NCBI GenBank assembly: GCA_020049855.1 | Contig: JAGVLJ010000038.1 | Coordinates: 1-64,000, forward strand | Source: Bacteroidia bacterium | GTDB lineage: Bacteria; Bacteroidota; Bacteroidia; UKL13-3 | Direction of reading: 5' to 3' | Length of the DNA stretch: 64,000 bases | In this document: in pieces, positions 20,671 to 30,724 of the stretch | Numbering within the stretch: position 1 is the stretch's first letter | Layout: each line of letters begins with the position of its first letter | Notes under the pieces: generated by a model | Databases searched by the model: none | Told to the model about the DNA's origin: nothing | Seen by the model: only the letters and a program-made list of their open reading frames with translations | Position numbers and translations under genes: made by a program

Positions 20671-21252
20671 ATGACAAAAGCAAAAATTAGTGATCAGGAG
20701 TTGATTGATTCCTATCGCAGCGGTAACGAGATGTGTCTTGAAACATTAATCAAGCGTCACAAATCCAAAGTTTTTACTACTATTTACCTTGTTGTTCACG
20801 ACAGGTATCTGGCTGAAGATCTATTTCAGGAAACCTTCATTAAGGTTGTTCAAACTTTTAGGAGCGATAAGTACAATGAAGAGGGCAAGTTCCTTCCATG
20901 GGTACTTCGTATTGGCCGCAATTTGGCTATAGACTATTTTCGCAAAGCCAAACGGACACCTGTAATTACGGACACGGCCGGAAACGATATATTGTCGTGT
21001 ATTAGCATCGCTGAGGAATCAAGGGAAGATGGAATGATGCGCAGGGAAAGCGAACATAGTATTCGCGAATTGGTGAAATTGTTGCCTGAAGAGCAGCGCG
21101 AGGTACTGATTATGCGCCATTATGGCGACATGAGTTTTAAGGAGATTGCCGATGTTACCGGAGTAAGCATCAATACCGCTTTGGGGCGTATGCGCTATGC
21201 ACTTAATAATATGCGTAAAATGATTTTGGAAAAAGAAATGGTGCTGCGATAA
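20671..21252 (+). CDS. ECF-type RNA polymerase sigma factor
   Basis: Sigma70 region 2 (DLFQETFIKV) and region 4 (LPEEQREVLIMRHYGDMSFKEIADVTGVSINTALGRMRYA). Confidence 0.95.
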   Translation: MTKAKISDQELIDSYRSGNEMCLETLIKRHKSKVFTTIYLVVHDRYLAEDLFQETFIKVVQTFRSDKYNEEGKFLPWVLRIGRNLAIDYFRKAKRTPVITDTAGNDILSCISIAEESREDGMMRRESEHSIRELVKLLPEEQREVLIMRHYGDMSFKEIADVTGVSINTALGRMRYALNNMRKMILEKEMVLR

Positions 21253-21298
21253 AATAAACGTAAATGGTTTGCCGTTAAATAGGTGTTAATTTTAAAAT

Positions 21299-21541
21299 AT
21301 GCCTATGTGCAAAACATATACTCCTGACGATTTAATCCGTTTTATTTATCACGAAACTTCTGAATCAGAAGAACTTGGAATTATTGAGCAATTAGCCTCC
21401 GATCAGGAATTTCTGAATGAGTACCGCCAACTCGTTAAAACCGTTTCTGCTTTAGGCGGTGGGTTTACGGATCCCCACCCCACCAGCGTAAACATTGTAT
21501 TGGAATACTCCGCATCCCTGCACGAGAAAACGGTGCATTGA
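21299..21541 (+). CDS. Small protein downstream of the ECF sigma factor (possible regulator)
   Basis: 80-aa acidic ORF immediately downstream, same strand. Confidence 0.6.
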   Translation: MPMCKTYTPDDLIRFIYHETSESEELGIIEQLASDQEFLNEYRQLVKTVSALGGGFTDPHPTSVNIVLEYSASLHEKTVH

Positions 21542-21544
21542 TTT

Positions 21545-21607
21545 TTCACGCAAAGCCCAGAGAGACGCAAAGTTAATAAGAGGTAGTCTTTGCGTACTTT
21601 GCGTGAA
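21545..21607. repeat. Nested inverted-repeat (REP/MITE-like) element, ACGCAAAG type
   Basis: Outer arms TTCACGCAAAG (21545-21555)/CTTTGCGTGAA (21597-21607); inner arms ACGCAAAG (21565-21572)/CTTTGCGT (21588-21595). Confidence 0.75.
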
Positions 21608-21804
21608 CGTCCCCTGTTTATACTTTTCAGTTATGACCCGAAGTGTGTTTTGACTGCTTATTGATTGCCATATGCTCCATCAACCGCAAGCAAATATCAG
21701 GTTGAACTCAAATCCATGATACTATAGGTGGTTACTTGAACTTGGTTTGCAACCTATCGAGTTTAGTGTATGTCTTTTTCATAAATTGTCTAAATTTGAA
21801 TTGT

Positions 21805-22260
21805 ATGAAAAATGCCATTTTTAAAACACTTCTTATTGTTCTGTTAATGGGATGTTTTATTTCCTGCAACATAAAAGATGCGGGGGTACAGCCATTGGAT
21901 TTGTCAGGATACACGGGATTGTTTTATTGCCGCTATGACAACATGATGTGGTTGTCTGCGAATCCTCAGGATACCGGGTATGCGTATTTAAGAATTGTAC
22001 AAAAGCCAAACGTTTGGGCCACTCTGGTAGTGGCTGATATTACCAAAGGAGTAGTTGAATCATATGAGGTTGATTTATTAGGTTCAAACTCGTTTAACCG
22101 GAGCTATAGCAGAAGCGGATGCTCTCATTGCAGGTACCTAAGCGGACTAAGATTAGAATACCGGAATCCGGATAGTCTTTCTTTTATTGTGACCTCCCAA
22201 TCTGATCAACCCATACCAAACGGATGGGATAAGATTTATAAAGGGAAGAGGGTTTGGTAA
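21805..22260 (+). CDS. Hypothetical lipoprotein
   Basis: MKNAIFKTLLIVLLMGCFISCNIKD lipobox; start inside ORF 21736..22260. Confidence 0.7.
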   Translation: MKNAIFKTLLIVLLMGCFISCNIKDAGVQPLDLSGYTGLFYCRYDNMMWLSANPQDTGYAYLRIVQKPNVWATLVVADITKGVVESYEVDLLGSNSFNRSYSRSGCSHCRYLSGLRLEYRNPDSLSFIVTSQSDQPIPNGWDKIYKGKRVW

Positions 22261-22328
22261 CCGCCATTTTTTTATTGGAGTTTGTTAAAGGCCTTTTAAT
22301 ATCAAAGTGATTTGCCTGATATTGCAAC

Positions 22329-22991
22329 ATGACCCGCAAAGAACGTTTCGACCGTTTTATTAATTACCATGTACGCCACCACCCCGAGGCACAAACGGAG
22401 TTGCATTATGATTCGCCCTTTCAGTTATTGATTGCCGTGATCCTATCAGCCCAATGCACGGACAAACGTATTAACATCGTAACACCTGCCATCTTTCACG
22501 ATTTTCCTGAGCCGGAAGATTTGGCTGCAACCGATTTTGATACGCTGTTCCCTTACATTAAAACGGTGAGTTACCCGAACAATAAAACCAAACATTTAAT
22601 TGGAATGGCCCAAATGCTGGTGAAAGATTTTAACAGCGAAGTGCCGGCTACCATCGAAGAATTGGTCAAACTCCCGGGTGTGGGGCGCAAAACAGCCAAC
22701 GTGATAGCTTCGGTTGTTTACAATATGCCGGCCATGGCCGTGGATACGCATGTGTTCAGGGTATCAGAACGATTAGGTTTAACCAAGAATGCCACCACAC
22801 CGTTGGAAACGGAAAAACAATTGGTCAAGTACATTCCTGAGCAGTACATCTCCCGGGCCCATCACTGGCTTATCCTGCATGGTCGATATGTTTGCCTGGC
22901 CCGCACACCTAAGTGTGGAGAATGTGAACTGAATTTTTTTTGTCTTTATTACGAGAAAAACTTTATTAAATCATTTAAATCAAAAAGTTAA
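22329..22991 (+). CDS. nth: Endonuclease III
   Basis: Hh[31 protein letters not shown], Cys cluster near the C-terminus. Confidence 0.96.
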   Translation: MTRKERFDRFINYHVRHHPEAQTELHYDSPFQLLIAVILSAQCTDKRINIVTPAIFHDFPEPEDLAATDFDTLFPYIKTVSYPNNKTKHLIGMAQMLVKDFNSEVPATIEELVKLPGVGRKTANVIASVVYNMPAMAVDTHVFRVSERLGLTKNATTPLETEKQLVKYIPEQYISRAHHWLILHGRYVCLARTPKCGECELNFFCLYYEKNFIKSFKSKS

Positions 22992-23119
22992 TAGGTGTTT
23001 ATTTATAGTAATAATTCCTATATGGGAGAAAATTTATAAAACTTATCCGCAGCTTTAGATGTGGATATTCTTCGTATAACTTGGGTCGGGTTGTTAACTA
23101 AAGGCGGGCTATTGCTTTG

Positions 23120-23127
23120 TAATTTTG
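23120..23127 (+). promoter_or_regulatory. Candidate -7 element (TAATTTTG) of recA
   Basis: Matches TAnnTTTG, 23 nt upstream of the recA ATG; no clear -33 match at standard spacing. Confidence 0.3.
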
Positions 23128-23150
23128 ATGTTCAAATTATCTGAAAAAGT

Positions 23151-24179
23151 ATGAGCGATAACAACAAAGAAAAACTGAAAGCCCTTCAGCTTACTGTGGA
23201 GAAGTTGGAGAAGACTTATGGAAAAGGTGTAGTGATGAAGATGAGTGATGACCGGGTAGAGGGAGTGGAGGCACTGTCAACAGGTTCACTTGGATTAGAC
23301 ATTGCCTTGGGTATCGGAGGATTTCCTATCGGGCGCATCATTGAAATTTATGGGCCTGAATCATCTGGTAAAACAACATTGGCTATTCATGCCATTGCAC
23401 AGGCGCAGAAAAAAGGAGGCATGGCCGCATTTATAGATGCTGAGCATGCCTTTGACCGTTTTTATGCCGAGAAACTTGGTGTTGATACCGAAAACCTGCT
23501 TATTGCTCAGCCTGATGACGGGGAGCAGGCATTGGAGATTGCAGATAACCTGATTCGTTCTGGTGCCATAGATATCATTGTAATTGACTCGGTAGCAGCA
23601 TTGGTTCCAAAAGCCGAAATTGAGGGTGATATGGGCGAGTCTAAAATGGGTTTACAGGCTCGTTTGATGTCGCAGGCTTTGCGTAAGCTTACCGGTACCA
23701 TTAACAAAACCAAATGTGTATGTATTTTCATCAACCAGTTGCGTGAGAAAATAGGCGTAATGTTTGGTAACCCTGAAACTACTACCGGAGGTAATGCCTT
23801 GAAGTTTTATGCATCTGTTCGTATAGATATTCGTAGAATTGGCCAGTTGAAAGATGGCAATGATATGGTGGGCAATCACACCAAGGTTAAAATTGCCAAA
23901 AACAAAGTAGCTCCTCCTTTCCGTGTAGTGGAGTTTGATATTATGTATGGAGAAGGCATTTCTAAAGTAGGTGAAATTGTGGATCTGGGCGTAGATTATG
24001 AGATTATCAAAAAATCAGGTTCGTGGTTTAGTTATAACGAAACTAAAATAGGGCAGGGACGCGATGCGGTGAAACAAATGTTACTTGATAACCCGGAGTT
24101 GAGTGATGAGATTGAAAACAAGATTCGGGAGAAAGCTTCAACAGGTGTTGGTCAGCGCGCAAAAACAGAAATAGACTAA
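23151..24179 (+). CDS. recA: Recombinase RecA
   Basis: [51 protein letters not shown]. Confidence 0.99.
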   Translation: MSDNNKEKLKALQLTVEKLEKTYGKGVVMKMSDDRVEGVEALSTGSLGLDIALGIGGFPIGRIIEIYGPESSGKTTLAIHAIAQAQKKGGMAAFIDAEHAFDRFYAEKLGVDTENLLIAQPDDGEQALEIADNLIRSGAIDIIVIDSVAALVPKAEIEGDMGESKMGLQARLMSQALRKLTGTINKTKCVCIFINQLREKIGVMFGNPETTTGGNALKFYASVRIDIRRIGQLKDGNDMVGNHTKVKIAKNKVAPPFRVVEFDIMYGEGISKVGEIVDLGVDYEIIKKSGSWFSYNETKIGQGRDAVKQMLLDNPELSDEIENKIREKASTGVGQRAKTEID

Positions 24180-24204
24180 GTGCTTTAGCGGTGTTAATAT
24201 TCGT

Positions 24205-24243
24205 AAAAAGCCTTCCAGATGATTCAGGGGGGCTTTTTATTTA
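24205..24243 (+). terminator. Rho-independent terminator of recA
   Basis: AAAAAGCCTTCC...GGGGGGCTTTTT stem-loop followed by T-rich sequence. Confidence 0.8.
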
Positions 24244-24286
24244 TTCTTGTTTCATGCAGTTAAAAATGCGTAAAACAATACCTGAG

Positions 24287-24688
24287 TTATTGAAGCTGAT
24301 TGGATAGTTTTTTATCAAATTTTATGGGCGAAAACATGTAGAGCATCCATACACGCGAATAGCGGTAGGATAGAGGGGAAAGAATAATAATAAGAGCTAT
24401 AATAGTTGCTACATAAAACCAAGCATCTGGGTCGTTGAACATAAAGTACAAGGCTACGGCCGATAAGATGGCAATTCCCACCGAAACAAAATAACTCACA
24501 TACATAGCACCCCAAAAAAATCCTGGTTCAATTTCAAATTCCAGTCCGCAAACCGGACAGGTTTTATTCATGAGCGTAAAATTCTTCAAATCATATGCCT
24601 TGTGAGAAAACATTTTACCGCTTCGGCAGCGCGGACATTTTGCCTTCATAATAGCCTGTGCCTTGTTTTCTGTAAACTTGTTACTCAT
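24287..24688 (-). CDS. DUF983 family membrane protein
   Basis: KCPRCRSGKMF and CPVCGLEFEIEPGFFWGAMYVSY; start MSNKFTENK at 24688. Confidence 0.88.
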   Translation of the reverse strand: MSNKFTENKAQAIMKAKCPRCRSGKMFSHKAYDLKNFTLMNKTCPVCGLEFEIEPGFFWGAMYVSYFVSVGIAILSAVALYFMFNDPDAWFYVATIIALIIILSPLSYRYSRVWMLYMFSPIKFDKKLSNQLQ

Positions 24689-24701
24689 GGAGATAGGGGA
24701 T

Positions 24702-24938
24702 TTAAGAATTTGATTGAGCTTTTTTGCTTTTGTACCACATAAAACCAATAATACCAACAATAAGATAAGGTAATGCCAGCAGGTACAAAATGCCTTGATT
24801 GAGTCCTTTTCCAACATTGGTAGCACCGCTATTTAATCCCGATTGAACGGCAGCTCTGCAATTAGGACACTGAGCAAAACCAGTTTGGGTAGCAAAAAGC
24901 ATAAGCACAACTATAAGGAATAACCAAGAGCATTTCAT
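24702..24938 (-). CDS. Small secreted/membrane CxxC protein of the cytochrome oxidase locus
   Basis: Signal peptide, CPNCRAAVQSGLNSGATNVGKGLNQGILYLLALPYLIVG, C-terminal TM. Confidence 0.7.
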   Translation of the reverse strand: MKCSWLFLIVVLMLFATQTGFAQCPNCRAAVQSGLNSGATNVGKGLNQGILYLLALPYLIVGIIGFMWYKSKKAQSNS

Positions 24939-24959
24939 TGTGGGCACAAAGGTATTAAA

Positions 24960-25508
24960 CTAAAAAGAATAATAAGGAGAAATCATCAGGTAAACTATAA
25001 CTCCGGTAATAGTAACATAAAGCCAAATAGGAAAGCTGAAGCGTACCAGTTTACGATGTTTATTTATGTTGTTTTGCAATCCGTGATAAAACGAAAGCAA
25101 TACCAGAGGAAGTACCAAAGCAGCAAGCACAATATGAGAAGCCAGAATGGCAAGGTAAACAGGTCTGAGGGAATTTGTTGCAGGGAACTTTGTTTCGGGG
25201 GCAAAAAAGTGGAAAGTGATGTATGAAATAAGAAACAAAGAGGAGAGTACGAAGGCCGTAAGATTTAGTTTTTTATGAATAGCCACCTGTTTCCTCCGAA
25301 TAAAAGCAAAGGATGTAATTAATAAGATACTACATGTGCCGTTTAAAAAAGCATTAAGGGAGGGGAGGTAATAGACAATTGAAGGAATGGTTTCGGGTGG
25401 GGTGATAAGTTTACGGTTCAATACTAAAACTAATGCAAATACCACCACTGACAAAGCCAGTACAAGATGAAAAACTTTTTTATCTTGGGTTGTTTTTGCT
25501 TCGTTCAT
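24960..25508 (-). CDS. DUF420 family membrane protein (CtaM-like position)
   Basis: Multi-TM protein with PSLNAFLNGTCSILL and HIVLAALVLPLVLLSFYHGL; in cox operon. Confidence 0.85.
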   Translation of the reverse strand: MNEAKTTQDKKVFHLVLALSVVVFALVLVLNRKLITPPETIPSIVYYLPSLNAFLNGTCSILLITSFAFIRRKQVAIHKKLNLTAFVLSSLFLISYITFHFFAPETKFPATNSLRPVYLAILASHIVLAALVLPLVLLSFYHGLQNNINKHRKLVRFSFPIWLYVTITGVIVYLMISPYYSF

Positions 25509-26142
25509 AAATTTCTACCTGTAAAACTTTAATCTCGTCCATTAGTTTTTTTACGTCTTCTTCATTCAATCCGTCATAATATCCGCGAATTCTTCTCCAG
25601 GGATCTATCAGTATTAGATTTTGACTGTGATCAATAGTAGTATCCTCTTTAGTTACAGGTACCAGATAGCCCTTCATGGCAATATCAAATAATTCCTGCT
25701 TGCTTCCTGTAACAAAATGCCAGCGATAAGGCTCTGCATTAAATCGTTTGGCATATGCAGCCAATACAGAAACAGAGTCGTTATCGGGGTCAACCGTGTG
25801 CGAAAGAAACTTTACATTAGGCATACTACGTGTGCCATAGTAAACCTGTTCCATATTTTTATTAAGTTTTGGACAAACATCTTTACAGGATGCAAAAAAG
25901 AAATCAGCAATTATAATGCTTGTATCAAAATCTTTAAGTGAAATGACTGAACCGGTTTGGTCAGTAAGAGTGAAATTGGGCAAAGTATGGAAAACAGTAT
26001 CTTTTAGCTGCTCATCATACACTCTTTCCCCATAAATGGGAAGTTTTACAAAGGTAGTATGGCCGGTTTTAAGTATGGCGTAAAACAATACGGGTAATCC
26101 AATAATAGAAAGAATAATGATTACCTCCTTATGTTTCCTCAT
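25480..26142 (-). CDS. SCO1/SenC family copper chaperone
   Basis: FFASCKDVCPKLNKNM CxxxC motif and distal DHSQNLILIDP. Confidence 0.92.
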   Translation of the reverse strand: MRKHKEVIIILSIIGLPVLFYAILKTGHTTFVKLPIYGERVYDEQLKDTVFHTLPNFTLTDQTGSVISLKDFDTSIIIADFFFASCKDVCPKLNKNMEQVYYGTRSMPNVKFLSHTVDPDNDSVSVLAAYAKRFNAEPYRWHFVTGSKQELFDIAMKGYLVPVTKEDTTIDHSQNLILIDPWRRIRGYYDGLNEEDVKKLMDEIKVLQVEIYERSKNNPR

Positions 26143-26495
26143 TAATCTATATTAATTCCAATACCGTCCCAATAGTGGGCTTCATATAGGCAACCCATAA
26201 TAAGACCTAATACAAAAAGAATAGGAAGAATTATGGTCATAATTAGGTTTACACGCTCATACTTCATGTGCATGAAAACTCCCACAATGTAGTATGCTTT
26301 AACAATCCCCAAAATAATGAATAGGCCATTTCTTATGCCGGTAGGCGACAGCATAAAGTACAAGCCAATATCAACAATGGTAAGTGCTAAAAGAATCCAA
26401 AATGTTTTCCAAATGGCTGCAGTTCCGTGCGGTTGCTCGGGATTTACACCGGCTCCTTCGCCACTATTAATATGTTGGTCGTGTAATTCGCTCAT
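26142..26495 (-). CDS. Cytochrome c oxidase subunit IV-like
   Basis: Three-TM small protein in cox operon, MHMKYERVNL motif. Confidence 0.85.
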   Translation of the reverse strand: MSELHDQHINSGEGAGVNPEQPHGTAAIWKTFWILLALTIVDIGLYFMLSPTGIRNGLFIILGIVKAYYIVGVFMHMKYERVNLIMTIILPILFVLGLIMGCLYEAHYWDGIGINID

Positions 26496-26530
26496 ATACT
26501 GTTTTGTTAAAAGAGGTTAAACTTATCGGA

Positions 26531-27322
26531 TTAAATTAGGTAGAAAAAGGTGAAAACAAACACCCATACAAGGTCTACAAAGTGCCAGTACAATCCAACT
26601 TTTTCAATCATTTCGTAATGGCCGCGTTTGGCATATGTACCATTAATTGTATTCAGGTAAATAATAAAGTTTAGCACTACTCCGCTAAACACGTGGAACC
26701 CGTGGAAACCTGTTACAATAAAGAAAAGAGCAGCAAAGGCAGTTGGGCCAAATGGATTACCATGCAATGAAGCTCCTTCTGTAATAAACTGAGTCCACTC
26801 CCAAGCTTGACAGCTCAAAAAGGCAAGCCCGCCAAGAATAGTATAAAACATATATTTTCGCACCGAATTTTGATCCATGCGATGCCCTGCTTCAACCGCC
26901 AATACCATAGTAACCGAACTAAAGATGAGGATAAAGGTCATTAAACTTACAAAGAATAATGGGAGGTGTAATCCGTGTAATCCAGGAAAGTGATTAAAGA
27001 CCAACTCGGGCGAGGGCCAATGTTGTTTCGAGAAATAAGTTATCCCTTCGGTATTTTTTGTTTCTCCAAGTAGTTCCACAAACTTTTCTGGTACATGCCC
27101 TAGTGGTTTTATGGTTTGTCCTTCAATTACCACTTGCCCATGTGGTGGCGAAGGGTGAGAGAAACGGATGGTGCCGTATGCTACCAGCAATGAAGAAAAG
27201 GTAAATGCATCTGATAAAAGGAAAATCCACATCATCAGTTTACCATAACTTACATTAAACGGGGAAAAACCACCCGCCCAGATTGATTTAGTCTTTTTCA
27301 ATGCAGTTGTTTCTGTTGACAT
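26531..27322 (-). CDS. Cytochrome c oxidase subunit III (copy 1)
   Basis: WEWTQFI, TGFHGFHVFSGV, YWHFVDLVWVFVFTFFYL. Confidence 0.93.
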   Translation of the reverse strand: MSTETTALKKTKSIWAGGFSPFNVSYGKLMMWIFLLSDAFTFSSLLVAYGTIRFSHPSPPHGQVVIEGQTIKPLGHVPEKFVELLGETKNTEGITYFSKQHWPSPELVFNHFPGLHGLHLPLFFVSLMTFILIFSSVTMVLAVEAGHRMDQNSVRKYMFYTILGGLAFLSCQAWEWTQFITEGASLHGNPFGPTAFAALFFIVTGFHGFHVFSGVVLNFIIYLNTINGTYAKRGHYEMIEKVGLYWHFVDLVWVFVFTFFYLI

Positions 27323-27343
27323 ATTACTACTTGTTTCAGTGTT

Positions 27344-27943
27344 TTAACGGTATATATAGAAAAACAAAATTAAATAAACCCATAAAATGCCTATGAAATG
27401 CCAATAAGTATTACATAGATTTATGTTCAATATATTGTTGCTGTTAACTTTTCCATGAAAAGCTTGTGCCAGCACAATAAGAAGCCAAATTAGGCCGCCA
27501 ATAATATGTATGGCATGAGCAAAAGCAATGATAATTAAAAATGAGCCTGCCACATTTGAACCTGAGAAATAAACTCCAATTTCTACCAAATCATAAAATG
27601 TAACCATCTGCCCACCCATGAAAAGCAGTCCGAGTATGAATGTAACAATCAATCCGGTTTTTACTTTGGAAAGTTCATTCTGTTTGGCTGATCGGTAAGC
27701 CCAAATCATCGGAATACTACTGATTAGAATGATGATGGTGTTAATCCACATACTGGTAGGTAAAGGGAATTTCATCCAGTTACCCTCCGCTCTTCTAACA
27801 ATGTAACCGCTGGTAAAAGCAGCAAAAAGCATGATAATAGCCACAATAAACAGCCACAACAAAAACTTCTTTGGATTCACACCAGATGTTGATTCCTGTT
27901 GGTTATGGCTTTCGGTGATATTTTGTGCACTCATAGTTCTCAT
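27344..27943 (-). CDS. Cytochrome c oxidase subunit III (copy 2)
   Basis: Heme-copper oxidase subunit III fold; HAIHIIGGLIWL, YWHFIGILWVYLILFFYI. Confidence 0.9.
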   Translation of the reverse strand: MRTMSAQNITESHNQQESTSGVNPKKFLLWLFIVAIIMLFAAFTSGYIVRRAEGNWMKFPLPTSMWINTIIILISSIPMIWAYRSAKQNELSKVKTGLIVTFILGLLFMGGQMVTFYDLVEIGVYFSGSNVAGSFLIIIAFAHAIHIIGGLIWLLIVLAQAFHGKVNSNNILNINLCNTYWHFIGILWVYLILFFYIYR

Positions 27944-28836
27944 ATCTTATCAAAAAATAAGGAAAGTTGCACTACTGGCAGGTAAAGAAACGAGGCAAAC
28001 ATGAGTTTTTTTGCATCGTGAATGCTACATGTTTTAAACAAACGGTATGATTGGTAGAGCAGCACCAGACCAGAGGCTAATAAAATGTAGGCAGATATAC
28101 TTCCTGTCATGTTATACATAAGTGGACTGAATGAAAGAGGAATCAAAACGAGTGTGAACGAAAGATTCTGTAAAGCACTTTTTTTATCGCGACCTTCTTT
28201 TGATGGCAACATTTTGAATCCAGCTCTTTTGTAATCATCATCCAATACCCAGGCAATCGACCAAAAGTGCGGAAATTGCCAGAAGAACTGGATAAGGAAC
28301 AGAATTAGTGCTTCAACTCCAATAGTTCCTGTAGCGGCAACCCATCCCAGCATAGGTGGGATGGCTCCTGGAAATGCTCCTACAAAAACAGAAATTGGTG
28401 AAATTCTTTTAAGCGGAGTGTAGAGGAATGCATATGAAAGAAGCGCAGCGAACGCAAGAATGGCACTCATCTGATTCAGAAATAATCCCAGAATCAAAAC
28501 ACCTGCAATTCCCATAAGTGCAGAAGCAATAGACGCTTCAGTTACACTCATTCGCTGAGTTGCAATAGGGCGATTGGCAGTTCGAATCATCAGTTTATCA
28601 AAATCTTTTTCAATAATTTGATTGATTCCATTGGAAGCACCTACTACCAGAAAGCCACCCAGTGACAACATTCCCAACTGAAGCCAGTTAATATTTCCGG
28701 CTGCAGCCATAGCATAGCTGATTGCGGATGAAAACACCACCAATAAGTTCAAGCGCATTTTTACCAGTTCGCTATAGTCTTTCAACTTTTGCGACCAGTT
28801 TGTGGCAGGGGTGATATGTATTTGTTCAGCGATCAT
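27940..28836 (-). CDS. ctaB: Protoheme IX farnesyltransferase (heme O synthase)
   Basis: GASNGINQIIEKDFDKLMIRTANRP and YTPLKRISPISVFVGAFPGAIPPMLGW. Confidence 0.97.
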   Translation of the reverse strand: MIAEQIHITPATNWSQKLKDYSELVKMRLNLLVVFSSAISYAMAAAGNINWLQLGMLSLGGFLVVGASNGINQIIEKDFDKLMIRTANRPIATQRMSVTEASIASALMGIAGVLILGLFLNQMSAILAFAALLSYAFLYTPLKRISPISVFVGAFPGAIPPMLGWVAATGTIGVEALILFLIQFFWQFPHFWSIAWVLDDDYKRAGFKMLPSKEGRDKKSALQNLSFTLVLIPLSFSPLMYNMTGSISAYILLASGLVLLYQSYRLFKTCSIHDAKKLMFASFLYLPVVQLSLFFDKI

Positions 28837-28855
28837 TATTTATTAAGTAGCTAAA

Positions 28856-30694
28856 TCAGGTGGTGGGATGCGGATGTTCAAACTCTTGATTTTCGTCAGT
28901 CTGTCCCTCGTGCGGAACATTTTGCGGAACAAAATCTTCGGTATAATTAGGATTGCTATAATCGTAAGGCCAGCGATACACGGTTGGAATTTCTCCCGGC
29001 CAGTTTCCGTGCAAATGTTCCACCGGTGCAGTCCACTCCAAGGTGTTTGATTTCCATGGATTTTGTTCTGACTTTCTTCCTTTACGAATGCTGTAAAAGA
29101 AGTTGATGAGGAATATTACCTGAGCAAGTCCGCCCAATAAAGCGCAAATCGTGATAAACTGATTCACATCCATCCACACATCAAATGATTCGTACGCGGT
29201 ATTGGCATAATACCTTCTGGGTACACCAGCCAAACCGATGAAGTGCATCGGAAAAAATACTCCATAGGCTGAAATAAAGGTAAGCCAGAAATGTACATAA
29301 CCGGCAGCTTTGTTCATATGACGCCTGAATAGTTTAGGAAACCAGTGATAAATACCCGAGAACATTCCAAAAATGGCAGCACTACCCATTACAATATGGA
29401 AATGAGCAACCACAAAATAAGTATCGTGTAGGTTAATATCGAGCGCGGCATTTCCAAGAAAAATACCTGTTAAACCACCAGCAATAAAGAATGAAACCAA
29501 TCCGATAGCAAACATCATGGCAGGAGTGAACTGGATATTTCCTCTCCATAATGTGGTGAGGTAATTAAATGTTTTTACAGCTGATGGTACCGCAATAATC
29601 AAGGTGGTAACCATGAATACAGAACCCAAGAACGGATTCATACCGGTAATAAACATGTGGTGTGCCCACACAATAAAGGAAAGGAAGGCAATACCAAGCA
29701 ATGAAATAATCATGGCACGGTAACCGAAGATTGGTTTACGTGAGTTGGTGGCAATTACCTCGGAGGTAATCCCCAAAGCAGGCATCAAAATAATATATAC
29801 TTCGGGGTGACCAAGGAACCAGAACAAATGCTGGAACAATACAGGGCTTCCACCGGTTCTTTCAATTCCACCGGTTAATTCAACTGGAATATCTGACAAG
29901 TAAAAACTGGTACCAAAACTTCTGTCCATTACGAGAAGTAATGAACCACCAAATAATACAGGGAAGGAAAGAAGTCCTAATACTGCGGTTAACAAAAATG
30001 CCCAAATGGTAAGCGGCATACGTGACATTTTCATTCCTTTTGTACGCATATTAAGCACAGTGGTGATATAGTTCATACCTCCCAACAACGCAGATACGAT
30101 AAAGAAAATCATTGAAATAAGCCACAAGGTCATACCGGTTCCTGATCCAGGTAAGGCTTTAGGCAAGGCACTTAACGGAGGATAAACTGTCCACCCTGGT
30201 GAAGCAGGTCCGTCTTCAACAAACAGAGAACAGAACATTACCAAGGATGAAAGGAAAAAGAACCAATAAGATAACATATTCAAAAAGGGAGAAGCCATAT
30301 CACGGGCTCCACACTGCAAGGGAATAAGCAGGTTACTAAAAGTTCCGCTTAGTCCGGCTGTCAGTACAAAAAATACCATGATGGTACCGTGAATGGTGAT
30401 GAGCGCCAAATAAAAATTTGGGTCAAGTTTTCCAAATCCGGTTGTGTCATCCACGCTGATCCATTTGCCGAGGAATGGTTTTAGGAAAGCCATATCCATA
30501 TCAGGAAATCCTAACTGTAGACGGAAAACCATTGACATCAGCATACCCAAAACTCCCATTACAATACCTGTAATTAGGAATTGCTTGGCGATCATTTTAT
30601 GATCCTGACTGAAGACATACTTGGTTATGAAATTCTCCTCGTGGTGGTGCACGTGAGCGTGACCGTGTGCTTCGTGACTGTGATCGTGACTCAT
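28856..30694 (-). CDS. ctaD: Cytochrome c oxidase subunit I
   Basis: WFLGHPEVYIILMPALG, WAHHMFITGM, HDTYFVVAHFHIVMG. Confidence 0.98.
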   Translation of the reverse strand: MSHDHSHEAHGHAHVHHHEENFITKYVFSQDHKMIAKQFLITGIVMGVLGMLMSMVFRLQLGFPDMDMAFLKPFLGKWISVDDTTGFGKLDPNFYLALITIHGTIMVFFVLTAGLSGTFSNLLIPLQCGARDMASPFLNMLSYWFFFLSSLVMFCSLFVEDGPASPGWTVYPPLSALPKALPGSGTGMTLWLISMIFFIVSALLGGMNYITTVLNMRTKGMKMSRMPLTIWAFLLTAVLGLLSFPVLFGGSLLLVMDRSFGTSFYLSDIPVELTGGIERTGGSPVLFQHLFWFLGHPEVYIILMPALGITSEVIATNSRKPIFGYRAMIISLLGIAFLSFIVWAHHMFITGMNPFLGSVFMVTTLIIAVPSAVKTFNYLTTLWRGNIQFTPAMMFAIGLVSFFIAGGLTGIFLGNAALDINLHDTYFVVAHFHIVMGSAAIFGMFSGIYHWFPKLFRRHMNKAAGYVHFWLTFISAYGVFFPMHFIGLAGVPRRYYANTAYESFDVWMDVNQFITICALLGGLAQVIFLINFFYSIRKGRKSEQNPWKSNTLEWTAPVEHLHGNWPGEIPTVYRWPYDYSNPNYTEDFVPQNVPHEGQTDENQEFEHPHPTT

Positions 30695-30724
30695 ATCGTC
30701 TATTTCAATTTTTCGGTTGGTAAT

